The translations under genes were made by a program, and so were the position numbers. The notes beneath the pieces were generated by a model. It made no database searches, was not told where the DNA came from, and saw only the letters and a list, made by a program, of their open reading frames with translations. DNA of 64,000 nucleotides from JAXMHB01 sp046346965 (lineage in GTDB: Bacteria; Pseudomonadota; Gammaproteobacteria; Xanthomonadales; SZUA-5). The stretch's first letter is position 1. Every line of letters starts with the position of its first letter. The stretch is taken from assembly GCA_046346965.1 (NCBI GenBank), contig JAXMHB010000005.1, forward strand, positions 219,613 through 283,612, written 5' to 3'. Of this stretch, positions 1 to 7,711 are shown one piece after another.

Positions 1-1
1 C

Positions 2-565
2 GTTGGCGGCGTACCAACTGATGATGCGGCCATGGTCGCGCGCGCCGAAGCGCTCGGTGCTGGCAATCCCGTTGGCGCTCAGGGCATGGACGCGCGCTCG
101 CGTTTGCGGGTCCTCCCAGTCTGCTACCGGCGCGGGGATGCCGCTCGGCACCAGGGAATGGTCGAGCGCGAATGCCGTCTCGGCCTGCGGGCGGAATCCA
201 AAGCGCGGGTAGAAGTCGAGCACATAGGCATTGGCATAGAGCAAGGCGGGCGTATCGCCAATGCGTCGCAGCGCTTCCCGCATCAGTCGCCGCGCGTGGC
301 CCTGTGATCGCCAGGCCGGCACACAGCCGACGGCGCCGAACTGCCAGGCGTCGACCAACCGCCCCTCGACCAGCAGCCGCATGCGCGTCAGGCCGACGCC
401 AGCGATCACCGCGTCCTCGTGGACCCACGCCAAGGCGAGGTAGTCGGGCCCCCATTCACCCCAGGCGATCCAGCGCTCGAAGCCGGCGCGCGGGAACACC
501 GCGCGCACATAGCGGCACCAGCGCGGATGCCAGATGCGATCGGCCGGCCCGATCTCGATGATCAT
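2..565 (-). CDS. GNAT-family N-acetyltransferase (C-terminus cut by window edge)
   Basis: Reading frame on the minus strand from an ATG at 565 down to the window edge, 188 codons with no stop. It carries an acetyl-CoA pyrophosphate-loop signature, RSQGHAR at residues 86-92 within a 'VPAWRSQGHARRLM' helix, and the typical GNAT late motif FYPRFGF at 118-124. These support a GCN5-related acetyltransferase; the substrate cannot be inferred. It starts 16 bp downstream of nrdJb on the same strand and may be cotranscribed with it. The C-terminal end lies outside the window. Confidence 0.85.
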   Translation of the reverse strand, partial: MIIEIGPADRIWHPRWCRYVRAVFPRAGFERWIAWGEWGPDYLALAWVHEDAVIAGVGLTRMRLLVEGRLVDAWQFGAVGCVPAWRSQGHARRLMREALRRIGDTPALLYANAYVLDFYPRFGFRPQAETAFALDHSLVPSGIPAPVADWEDPQTRARVHALSANGIASTERFGARDHGRIISWYAAN

Positions 566-581
566 GCCGGCCGGCGCAGCA

Positions 582-1364
582 TCAACCGCATTTGGAGTAG
601 CCGCAGTTCAAGCAGGTCTGACAGCCATCCATGATGATCACAGCCTTGGTGCTGCACTTGCCGCATAGCGTGGCCGAGGGCGGAAACGCCGGTGCCGACT
701 CACTCGGCACCACGCTGAGCGACAGCGGCTTGGCGTCGGCGGCCGTCAGGCTGGCTTCAGCGTTTTTTTTTGAGTCACCGTCACGCTGGGCGTCAAACTC
801 GGCACGCTTGCGCGCAATGGCCTCGCGCTGCTCGGCGCTGAGTTCATCGCTGGCGATCAGTCCGATCTCTTTCAGATGGTGCTCCACCACGAAGCCGAGT
901 TCGGCGACGATCGAAGGCATGTAGACGCCACCCGCCTTGAAGTAGCCACCGCGCGGATCGAACACCGCCTTCAGTTCCTCGACGATGAAGGTGACGTCGC
1001 CGCCCTTGCGAAACACCGCGCTCATGATGCGCGTCAGCGCCACCGCCCACTGGAAGTGGTCCATGTTCTTCGAGTTGATGAACACCTCGAAAGGACGCCG
1101 CGACTCGTGCGCCGTGCCCTCGTTCAACACGATGTCGTTGATGGTGACGTACAGCGCGTGCTCAAACAGCGGCGACTTGATCTTGTAGGTGCTGCCCGCC
1201 AGCACCTCCGGGCGCTCGACGCGCTCGTGCATGTGGATGACTTCGGCCGCCTTGGCGTCCTCCGCCACGGGCGCCGGCGCCGGCGCGGGCACCTCGACTT
1301 TGGCCTTGTCTTCAGGCTTTTGCACGGAGTAGCCGGTGATTTTCTTGCTGATCTTGATCGTCAT
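582..1364 (-). CDS. nrdJb: NrdJb, small subunit/C-terminal partner of class II ribonucleotide reductase
   Basis: 260 aa from the ATG giving MTIKISKKITGYSV; an upstream in-frame start at 1442 adds 26 low-quality residues and is less likely. The N-terminal third has a Pro/Ala/Glu-rich linker, the middle (about 70-180) is the conserved NrdJb body, and the C-terminus is cysteine-rich: CGKC, then CQTCLNCGYSKCG, a zinc-ribbon-like cluster. In Pseudomonas-type split class II enzymes NrdJb supplies the C-terminal part of the reductase. The NrdJa here ends without a cysteine pair, so I infer that the thioredoxin-facing cysteines are in this protein. Two unrelated genes separate it from nrdJa, though all four genes lie in the same direction. 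Confidence 0.85.
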   Translation of the reverse strand: MTIKISKKITGYSVQKPEDKAKVEVPAPAPAPVAEDAKAAEVIHMHERVERPEVLAGSTYKIKSPLFEHALYVTINDIVLNEGTAHESRRPFEVFINSKNMDHFQWAVALTRIMSAVFRKGGDVTFIVEELKAVFDPRGGYFKAGGVYMPSIVAELGFVVEHHLKEIGLIASDELSAEQREAIARKRAEFDAQRDGDSKKNAEASLTAADAKPLSLSVVPSESAPAFPPSATLCGKCSTKAVIIMDGCQTCLNCGYSKCG

Positions 1365-1443
1365 CGCTGAAGAATCCTGCCGGAGCGCCTGCGGCCTCCG
1401 GTGACTGAAGTGTGGGCCAGCGACCTCATCAGGTCGCGGCATC

Positions 1444-1977
1444 TTATTGGGCGGAAATGACCTTCAACTCGCCGCCCTGTTGGTACGCCGTGGTGACCGC
1501 CAGATCGCGCCCGATTCGCGCCAGCCCGAGGATGTGATCGAGCTCGACGCTGCGCCCCTCGCCTTCCAACAGCACGATTTCGGCAATGTCGTAGCGCTGT
1601 TTCACCTCAGAGAGCGCGTCTTCCAGGCTGGCGGCGTCAAACACTTCGTCCTGGAAAAAAAACTGATCACTGCCATGCGGCCAGAGCTCGAACTTGAGCT
1701 TCTGGCCCGGCACCAGATCCGCCGGGAGCACGATGCGCGCCGTGCCAGCCTGCTGCTTGGCGCTTGCATCGGGTGCACCGTTGGCCGACAACACGGCCTC
1801 TTTCAGGGATTGGTTCTTGTTGGCGCCGTACTTGGCGTTCAACTCCGCCAGGTGCTTCTCGTAGGCCTCGCGACCGCGCGGCGTCAGCATGGTCTCTCCC
1901 TCGCCCGACTGCGCATGGCAGACCGGGAGCAGGAAACCGCAGCAGAGCAGGACCACGATCTTGTGCAGCGTGTTCAT
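1444..1977 (-). CDS. Secreted protein of unknown function between nrdJa and nrdJb
   Basis: 177 aa with a clear signal peptide (MNTLHKIVVLLCCGFLLPVCHA, cleavage after about residue 22). The mature part is charged: an N-terminal Lys/Glu-rich helix, then a mixed alpha/beta region ending in a hydrophilic tail (GGELKVISAQ). No known motif is recognised. It starts 63 bp after the histone-like gene and ends 79 bp before nrdJb, so it probably sits in the same transcript, but a periplasmic or secreted product has no obvious role in nucleotide reduction. Confidence 0.75.
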   Translation of the reverse strand: MNTLHKIVVLLCCGFLLPVCHAQSGEGETMLTPRGREAYEKHLAELNAKYGANKNQSLKEAVLSANGAPDASAKQQAGTARIVLPADLVPGQKLKFELWPHGSDQFFFQDEVFDAASLEDALSEVKQRYDIAEIVLLEGEGRSVELDHILGLARIGRDLAVTTAYQQGGELKVISAQ

Positions 1978-2040
1978 ACCACTGTCATCCGATAGGCGCA
2001 GGCGGGCTCAGGCGGCCCGCCCGCGAGGTGCTGATCAGCG

Positions 2041-2739
2041 CTACTTCTTGGCTGCCGGCTTCTTGGCGGCCGGTTTCTTGGCTGCGGCCTTGGCGGGTGC
2101 CGCCTTGGCCGCTGCTGACTTGACCGGTGCTGCCTTGGCCGGCGCCGCCTTGCCCGCTGCCGCCTTGGCCGCTGCTGCCTTGACCGGTGCTGCCTTGGCC
2201 GCTGCTGCCTTGACCGGTGCTGCCTTGGCCGCTGCTGCCTTGACCGGTGCTGCCTTGGCCGGCGCTGCCTTCGCCGGCGCTGCCTTGGCCGGTGCTGCCT
2301 TGGCCGGTGCTGCCTTGGCCGGTGCTGCCTTGGCCGGCGCTGCCTTGGCCGCCGGCTTCTTGGCCGCGGCGGGCTTCTTCGGCGCGGGTGCCGCCTTGCC
2401 GGTGGCTTTGGCCACCGCCGCCTTGGCCTGATCCGCCACCTTGCTCACTTCCGCCTTGGCCTTGGCCACGACCTTCTTGGCTTCCTTGACCTTGCCGGCG
2501 ACTGCCTTCTCGACCTTCGCGGCTTTCTTCGCCACCGACTTGCGCGCATCGGCGACGCCAGCGATGGCGGCCTTCTTCACCGAAGCCACTTTCTTGGTGG
2601 CGGCCTTCTTGACCTTGGCGACCTTGGCCTCGGCCGCTGCCATGACGCTCTTGCCCTCTTCCAGCAGCTTTTCGCCGATGGCTTCGGCTTTGTCCTTCAA
2701 CTCTTCCACCTTGCCTGCAATACCCTGCTCACCGCTCAT
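2041..2739 (-). CDS. Histone H1-like / PhaF-AlgP-like Lys-Ala-Pro repeat protein
   Basis: 232 aa from ATG 2739, which is preceded by a GAGGGAG ribosome site; a GTG three codons upstream is less likely. Residues 1-40 form an acidic amphipathic helix (GKVEELKDKAEAIGEKLLEEGK). The rest is extremely Lys/Ala-rich: a region of AKVAKVKKAATKK type, then pentapeptide repeats PAKAA/PVKAA, then a KKPAAKK tail. This composition is known from bacterial histone H1-like DNA-binding proteins (AlgP/AlgR3, PhaF C-terminal domain). Role inferred as nucleoid or granule binding. It lies 42 bp downstream of nrdJa on the same strand. Confidence 0.8.
   Translation of the reverse strand: MSGEQGIAGKVEELKDKAEAIGEKLLEEGKSVMAAAEAKVAKVKKAATKKVASVKKAAIAGVADARKSVAKKAAKVEKAVAGKVKEAKKVVAKAKAEVSKVADQAKAAVAKATGKAAPAPKKPAAAKKPAAKAAPAKAAPAKAAPAKAAPAKAAPAKAAPAKAAPVKAAAAKAAPVKAAAAKAAPVKAAAAKAAAGKAAPAKAAPVKSAAAKAAPAKAAAKKPAAKKPAAKK
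2101..2350. repeat. 15-bp tandem repeat coding for PAKAA/PVKAA units
   Basis: About 250 bp of imperfect 15-bp units (GCTGCCTTGGCCGGT type). In 2171-2250 these alternate as a 30-bp higher-order unit with GCTGCCTTGACCGGT. The period keeps the reading frame of the histone-like gene, so copy number can change without a frameshift. Confidence 0.9.
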
Positions 2740-2781
2740 GACGACCACTCCCTCGCTGAGACTGCGCCGGATGCGGCGCGT

Positions 2782-4929
2782 TCAAAACTTGCCGTAGTAG
2801 CCTTCTTTCAGGGCATCGAAAAGATTGGCCGCGGTGTGAATCTCACCGTCGTACTCGATCTCTTCATTGCCTTTGACCTCGACCACGCTACCGTCTTCGA
2901 GCTCGAAGCGATAGGTCGTGTTCTCCAGGTCCTGCTCCTTGACCAGCACGCCCTGGAAGGCAGCCGGATTGAAGCGGAAAGTGGTGCAGCCCTTCAGCCC
3001 TTGCTTGTGGGCATACAGGTAGATGTCCTTGAAATCTGCGTACGGGTAGTCAGTCGGCACGTTGGCCGTCTTGGAGATCGACGAGTCCACCCACTTCTGC
3101 GCCGCCGCCTGGATGTCGACGTGTTCCTTGGGGTGGATGTCATCGGCCGCGATGAAGTAATCCGGCAGCTTCTCCTCCGGCTTGTCGCTGTACGGCATCG
3201 CCTTGGAATTGACCAGATGGCGATAAGCCAACAGTTCGAAACTGTAGACCTCCACCTTTTCCTTCGACTTCTTGCCCTCGCGGATCACGTTGCGCGAGTA
3301 GTGGTGCGCGAACGAGGGCTCGATGCCGTTGCTGGCATTGTTGCCGATCGACAGCGAAATGGTGCCGGTCGGCGCGATCGAGCTGTGATGGGTAAAACGT
3401 GCGCCGGTTTCCGCCAGCGCCGTCACCAACTCCGGCGCGACCGTGGCAACGCGCTGCATGTAGCGCGAGTAGCGCGCATGCAGCAGACGCCCGGGGATGC
3501 GATCGCCGATCTGGTAGCCATCCTCGGCCATCTCGGGGCGCTTGCGCAGCATTTCGCCGGTCACTTCGAACTCTTCCAGCATGATCGGCGCCGCTCCCTT
3601 CTCCTGCGCCAGGATCAAAGCTTCTTCCCAGCCCGCCACCGCCATGTCGCGCGCCACCGCCTCGGTGAACTCCAGCGATTCGGGCGAGCCGTACTTCATC
3701 TTCAGCATGGTCAGCGTCGAGCCCAGGCCCAGAAAGCCCATGCCGTGACGACGCTTGCGCAGGATCTCGTGGCGCTGGCCCTCGAGCGGCAGTCCGTTGA
3801 CCTCGACGACGTTGTCGAGCATGCGCGTGAACACGCGCACCACTTCCTTGTACTCCTCCCAATCGAAGCGGGCGCGGGCGGTGAAGGGCTCACGCACGAA
3901 CTTGGTCAGATTCACCGAACCGAGCAGGCAGGAGCCATAGGGCGGCAGCGGCTGCTCGCCGCAGGGATTGGTGGCGCGGATGTTCTCGCACCACCAGTTG
4001 TTGTTCATCTCGTTGACGCGGTCGATCAGGATGAAGCCGGGCTCGGCGAAATCGTAGGTCGAGGTCATGATCATTTCCCACAGACCCTTCGCCCGGATTT
4101 TCCCGTACACCTTGCAGGCGACCATGCCGTCGTCGCGGGTGACGTAGTTGTCCTTGGTCGGCCAATCGCGCCAGACCACCTGGGTGGCATCGGCCAGATC
4201 GATCTCGTGCTGTTCCTTCACGTGCACCGGGAACACCAGTTGCCAGTCGCCGTCGCTCTCGACCGCACGGATGAAGTCGTCGGTGATCAGCAGCGACAGA
4301 TTGAACTGACGCAGACGCCCGTCCTCGCGCTTGGACTTGATGAACTCCTTGACGTCCGGATGCGCCACGTCGAAGGTGCCCATCTGCGCGCCGCGGCGGC
4401 CGCCGGCGCTGGACACGGTGAAGCACATCTTGTCGTAGATATCCATGAAGCTCAGCGGGCCCGAGGTGTACGCACCCGCGCCGGAGACGTAGGCGCCGCG
4501 CGGACGCAGCGTCGAGAACTCATAGCCGATGCCGCAACCGGCCTTCAGCGTCAGACCGGCCTCATGCACCTTGGCCAGAATGTCGTCCATCGAGTCGGTG
4601 ATCGTGCCCGATACCGTGCAATTGATCGTGCTGGTCGCCGGCTTGTGTTCCAAGGCACCGGCATTGGAGGTAATCCGGCCAGCCGGAATCGCGCCACGGC
4701 GCAATGCCCACAGGAAACGCTCGTTCCAATAGGCACGTTTGTCCGGCGTCGGCTCGGCATCGGCGAGCGCGCGCGCGACGCGCTTGAAGCTGTCATCCAT
4801 GGTGCGATCGATGGGATCGCCCTGCTTGGACTTCAGGCGATACTTTTTGTCCCAGATATCCTGGGATGCGGGCTGCAAAGGGACATCCACGACATCGTTC
4901 CGAACCGCTTCTAGACGAACGGTGCTCAT
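2782..4929 (-). CDS. nrdJa: Adenosylcobalamin-dependent (class II) ribonucleoside-diphosphate reductase, catalytic part NrdJa
   Basis: 715 aa. Reduces ribonucleotides to deoxyribonucleotides with a B12 radical, independent of oxygen. The active-site segment NPCGEQ is at 321-326, giving Asn321, thiyl Cys323 and Glu325; Cys104 (INCTVSG) and Cys334 fit the redox pair, and the 11-residue Cys323-Cys334 spacing matches class II enzymes. The protein stops at GYYGKF with no C-terminal cysteine pair, consistent with the split NrdJa/NrdJb form. A GGGGAGG ribosome site precedes the ATG. It is the first gene of the nrdJa - histone-like - secreted - nrdJb run, and two NrdR-box candidates lie 54-100 bp upstream. 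Confidence 0.95.
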   Translation of the reverse strand: MSTVRLEAVRNDVVDVPLQPASQDIWDKKYRLKSKQGDPIDRTMDDSFKRVARALADAEPTPDKRAYWNERFLWALRRGAIPAGRITSNAGALEHKPATSTINCTVSGTITDSMDDILAKVHEAGLTLKAGCGIGYEFSTLRPRGAYVSGAGAYTSGPLSFMDIYDKMCFTVSSAGGRRGAQMGTFDVAHPDVKEFIKSKREDGRLRQFNLSLLITDDFIRAVESDGDWQLVFPVHVKEQHEIDLADATQVVWRDWPTKDNYVTRDDGMVACKVYGKIRAKGLWEMIMTSTYDFAEPGFILIDRVNEMNNNWWCENIRATNPCGEQPLPPYGSCLLGSVNLTKFVREPFTARARFDWEEYKEVVRVFTRMLDNVVEVNGLPLEGQRHEILRKRRHGMGFLGLGSTLTMLKMKYGSPESLEFTEAVARDMAVAGWEEALILAQEKGAAPIMLEEFEVTGEMLRKRPEMAEDGYQIGDRIPGRLLHARYSRYMQRVATVAPELVTALAETGARFTHHSSIAPTGTISLSIGNNASNGIEPSFAHHYSRNVIREGKKSKEKVEVYSFELLAYRHLVNSKAMPYSDKPEEKLPDYFIAADDIHPKEHVDIQAAAQKWVDSSISKTANVPTDYPYADFKDIYLYAHKQGLKGCTTFRFNPAAFQGVLVKEQDLENTTYRFELEDGSVVEVKGNEEIEYDGEIHTAANLFDALKEGYYGKF

Positions 4930-4982
4930 CAGGTACAGCCTCCCCAGGCGTCAGGCGCGTTGTAGTTCTGGTAGCGGCGGAA

Positions 4983-5029
4983 GACTAGTTCTTGGTGCCA
5001 GCCGTGAATCCGACCACTACATCTTGTGT
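4983..5029. promoter_or_regulatory. Candidate paired NrdR boxes upstream of nrdJa
   Basis: ACCACTACATCTTGTGT (5013-5029) resembles the palindromic NrdR box, with CAC and GTG ends around a TA/AT-rich centre. A second, weaker copy, GACTAGTTCTTGGTG (4983-4997), shares ACTAxxTCTTG exactly 32 bp away, about three helical turns. Paired boxes at such spacing are typical for NrdR, the ATP/dATP-sensing repressor of ribonucleotide reductase genes. Assignment is by eye and the second box is degenerate. Confidence 0.5.
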
Positions 5030-5121
5030 TGTTGGCGGCGCGGAGTTTGGGCGGCGGGCGCGCTGCCGTCAAGACCGGGCAGGTCCTGATGTGACGCAAT
5101 GCGACCTGTTCCGACGAGCGG

Positions 5122-5904
5122 TCAGCGCACTGGCGCTGACAAGCGGTAGACCAGCGCGCTCACCCAGCGGCGCGGCGTGAGGCGGACGCTGAACGCCATC
5201 AGGCGGTTGATCCACCCCGGTATGTGGACGCGTGCGCCGCGCCGGTAGGCACGCAGCCCGCTGGCCACCACGCTATCTGCACCCGGAAGCGGCAGGCGCA
5301 GCAATCCAGACCTCCCCATGTCGGCTCCCTGCTGAAAGGCTGAGCGCGTGGGGCCCGGGCACAGGGCCATGACCCGCAGACCCTCGACCGCCCACTCCTC
5401 GGCCAGCGCTTCCGACAGCGACAGCACATAGGCCTTGGTCGCGTAGTACACCGCCATCCAGGGACCTGGCTGGAAGGCAGCAGTCGAGGCGACGTTGATC
5501 ACGCCACCACGCGCTCGCCGCAGCGCCGGCAGCAGACCCTTGGTCAGCGCGGTCAACGCCGACACGTTGAGGTCGATCATCTGCTGCTCGCGCGCGCCGT
5601 CGGTGTCCGCATAGAGGCCGTAGAGACCGAAGCCGGCGTTGTTGACCAGCAGTTGCAACGGCCGTGCACCCACCGCCCGGATGCATGCCGCCACCCCGGC
5701 AGGCTGACCAAGATCGGCGCAGACCACCTCGGCCCGCGCGCCAGGCCCAGCGAGTTCGGCAGCCAGGCGCTGCAGCTCGGATTCCCGGCGCGCAAGCACG
5801 ATCAGATCGTAGCCAGCCGCCGCCAGCTGCAGCGCAAATTCGCGACCGATGCCGCTGGACGCGCCCGTGACCAGCGCCAGCGGTCTAGAGGTAATTGAGT
5901 TCAT
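5122..5904 (-). CDS. Short-chain dehydrogenase/reductase (DltE/YqjQ-like)
   Basis: 260 aa NAD(P)-dependent oxidoreductase. Rossmann glycine motif TGASSGIG at 13-20, structural NNAG near residue 90, catalytic Ser in NVAST, and Tyr/Lys in YYATK. The acidic residue expected for NAD preference after beta-2 is replaced by LARRE, suggesting NADP(H). The C-terminal SVRLTPRRWVSALVYRLSAPVR is basic and amphipathic. Substrate unknown. The ArsR-type regulator upstream is in the same orientation but separated by an inserted repeat element, so the pair may once have been closer. Confidence 0.88.
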   Translation of the reverse strand: MNSITSRPLALVTGASSGIGREFALQLAAAGYDLIVLARRESELQRLAAELAGPGARAEVVCADLGQPAGVAACIRAVGARPLQLLVNNAGFGLYGLYADTDGAREQQMIDLNVSALTALTKGLLPALRRARGGVINVASTAAFQPGPWMAVYYATKAYVLSLSEALAEEWAVEGLRVMALCPGPTRSAFQQGADMGRSGLLRLPLPGADSVVASGLRAYRRGARVHIPGWINRLMAFSVRLTPRRWVSALVYRLSAPVR

Positions 5905-5922
5905 AGGTTTAATCCTTTCGAC

Positions 5923-6198
5923 TTAAGGAACCTCTGAATAAGTATCGTGGCCGCGACGGCGGCTGAATCGGTCTCCAGCTAGGAAGTCGCCGAAGGGCAT
6001 AGCTTGGCTCTCTGGCCGAGGCGACTGACGACGCTGGAGGCCGATTCAGCCCCGTCCCGAAGGGTTGCGGCCAGAATCGTCCGCCGCGTCGTTCCGGTCC
6101 TTGGCCAGAGAGCCGGGCTATGCCCTGCGGACCGCGCCTAGCGGCAAACGATTCTGACTCGCAACGCGGCTCACGAGACTTGTTCAGAGGTTCCTTAA
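5923..6198. mobile_element. 276-bp MITE-like element with 21-bp terminal inverted repeats
   Basis: The ends TTAAGGAACCTCTGAATAAGT (5923-5943) and its inverse complement at 6178-6198 differ at one position of 21. Two further inverted pairs are nested inside: 5961-5979 with 6033-6051 (one mismatch in 19) and 5995-6017 with 6103-6125 (two mismatches in 23). No open reading frame of note. The element fills nearly the whole gap between the SDR gene and the arsR-like gene. It could be a non-autonomous transposable element or a structured intergenic repeat. The outermost TTAA could be a target duplication or part of the repeat. Confidence 0.7.
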
Positions 6199-6211
6199 AG
6201 AAGCAAAAAAA

Positions 6212-6514
6212 TCAGCCGCAGCTGGCGCGCGCTTCGTGGACCAAGGCTTGCAGAGCGTCCAGCGCAGGCTCGATGGTCAGACTGTAGTAGTTCTCGCGCG
6301 ACTCCCGGGCCAGCTGCAACAGGCCGGCCGCTCGGAGCACCTTCAGGTGATGCGAGACCGCGGGCCTGGAGAGCGGCAGGGCCTCGGTGATCTGGTTCAC
6401 CGCCAGTCGTTCGTGCTGCGACAACAGCAAGATGATCGCTTGGCGATGTGGATCTCCCAGCGCCTGAAACAGCGGGCCGCAACGCGCAAAAGCTTGCAAG
6501 ACGGTCGTAGTCAC
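6212..6514 (-). CDS. ArsR-family winged-helix transcriptional regulator
   Basis: 100 aa. Starts with FQALGDPHRQAIILLLSQ, typical of the first helices of ArsR repressors, followed by a helix-turn-helix (LAVNQITEALPLSRPAVSHHLKVL, about 37-60) and a wing (LLQLARESRENYYSL). No metal-binding ELCVCDL motif; only Cys12 and the penultimate Cys are present, so metal sensing is unlikely. Such metal-independent ArsR proteins commonly control an adjacent oxidoreductase, here possibly the SDR gene downstream. Confidence 0.88.
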   Translation of the reverse strand: MTTTVLQAFARCGPLFQALGDPHRQAIILLLSQHERLAVNQITEALPLSRPAVSHHLKVLRAAGLLQLARESRENYYSLTIEPALDALQALVHEARASCG

Positions 6515-6627
6515 AGGTCTATCCGTTCAAACGGTTCGACGCATTATGAGGAACTCGCGGGCCGGCTGTCCAGTCTCAACTTGCTTGCATGGCTCACGCG
6601 CGTCACCCTGTACGCCCATGCCGCTGA

Positions 6628-6653
6628 GCGGGACCGGGGACTCGGGACTCGGT
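6628..6653. repeat. Short GGGACTC heptamer array
   Basis: Three imperfect heptamer units (GGGACCG, GGGACTC, GGGACTC) in the gap before the alpha/beta hydrolase. The same heptamer is amplified at 7581-7632 (opposite strand) and 19871-19969, which marks it as a dispersed intergenic repeat type in this genome. Confidence 0.6.
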
Positions 6654-6747
6654 TCGTACAGACTAGCCACGGGCAACTGTGCTGCACTGTCGCCAGTCTG
6701 CAGGACGGGCAAGCGCGCCGTAGGCCAGACAGGGACTCTTGCCAAGC

Positions 6748-7563
6748 ATGAAGATCCGACCACGACGCCTGTTGGCCAGCCTTGTTGGGATTTACGTCAG
6801 CGTCTGCGCTGGCTTGTACCTGATTCAGGCGCGGCTGCTGTACTACCCGACACGTATCGCGCCCGCGGAAGCCGCCGCAATCGCCCGACCCGGCGGCTTT
6901 GCGGCGCTTGATGGTCCAGACGGCACGCTGCTGGCCTGGCAGCGAATCTCTCCAAGCGGAGCTTGCCCGGTTCACTTTCTGGTCGCACATGGCAATGGCG
7001 GCATGGCGCTCGATCGCGGCTACCTGATCGAAGGCTTGATCGCCACACCGGGCTATGCGGATGCCTGCGTCACCGTGATCGAGTACCCCGGTTACGGCGC
7101 CGCGACAGGCGAGCCTGGAATCGCGGCGATGACGGCACGCGCGCTGGCCGTCTACGACCGATTGGCGTCGACCTCCTCGCGCATCGTCCTGATCGGCGAG
7201 TCGCTGGGCTCGGGGATCATCGCCGCAGTGGCCGCGGCGCGCCCTGCCGCCGGGATCCTGTTGATTACGCCCTATGACGACCTGGCCAGCGTCGCGCAGG
7301 AACACTATCCCTGGCTGCCCGTGCGCTGGCTGCTGCGCGAGAACCTGAGGCCCATCGACACCTTGCCGGCGTATCAAGGCCCGATCACGCTGATCATTGC
7401 CGGTGCCGATCGGATCATCCCGCCCGCACACGCCGAGCGACTGGCGCAAGCCTTGCCGCAGGCACAGGTCTATGTCGTCCAGGGCGCTGACCACATGGAT
7501 ACCTACGACGAGGCGCAGCGCTGGTGGCCGGCGGCGCTGTCCCGTCTGGCACCCGCGCCGTGA
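6748..7563 (+). CDS. Membrane-anchored alpha/beta hydrolase (BEM46/YfhR-like)
   Basis: 271 aa from ATG 6748 (an in-frame TTG lies nine bases upstream). One N-terminal transmembrane segment (LLASLVGIYVSVCAGLYLIQA) is followed by the LLYYP segment common in this family. The fold is supported by an oxyanion region HGNGG, nucleophile elbow GESLGSG, acid in AGADRIIP and catalytic His in GADHMD. Likely a serine hydrolase at the outer face of the inner membrane; substrate unknown. It is flanked on both sides by heptamer repeats and is apparently monocistronic. Confidence 0.85.
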   Translation: MKIRPRRLLASLVGIYVSVCAGLYLIQARLLYYPTRIAPAEAAAIARPGGFAALDGPDGTLLAWQRISPSGACPVHFLVAHGNGGMALDRGYLIEGLIATPGYADACVTVIEYPGYGAATGEPGIAAMTARALAVYDRLASTSSRIVLIGESLGSGIIAAVAAARPAAGILLITPYDDLASVAQEHYPWLPVRWLLRENLRPIDTLPAYQGPITLIIAGADRIIPPAHAERLAQALPQAQVYVVQGADHMDTYDEAQRWWPAALSRLAPAP

Positions 7564-7580
7564 GCGCAAGGGCCGCGCAA

Positions 7581-7632
7581 GTCCCGAGTCCCCGAGTCCC
7601 CGAGTCCCCGAGTCACGAGTCACGAGTCCCGA
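7581..7632. repeat. CCCGAGT heptamer array upstream of metG
   Basis: About seven head-to-tail units with small length changes (CCCGAGT, CCCCGAGT, CACGAGT), the complement of the GGGACTC array at 19871-19969. It occupies the first part of the 148-bp gap between the hydrolase gene and metG. Confidence 0.85.
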
Positions 7633-7711
7633 CCGGCAACTCTGCAGTGCGCCCGACGTTCAGCGCCTGCTGCCATAATGGCGGGCTTGCCGCTAGCGAT
7701 GGACGAGGCTG

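Noticed and set aside
39..40. A stray zero-interest entry appears in the findings at these coordinates
   Set aside because: It makes no claim and should be ignored; the region is inside the partial acetyltransferase gene.
2836..4914. Long plus-strand frame opposite nrdJa
   Set aside because: Mirror of the conserved class II reductase; translation is His/Leu/Arg-rich without any family features.
5923..6198. Inverted-repeat element as a complete insertion sequence
   Set aside because: Only 276 bp and no transposase frame; treated as a non-autonomous element instead.
7674..7679. CATAAT as a -10 element for metG
   Set aside because: No -35 element at a suitable distance; kept out of the feature list.
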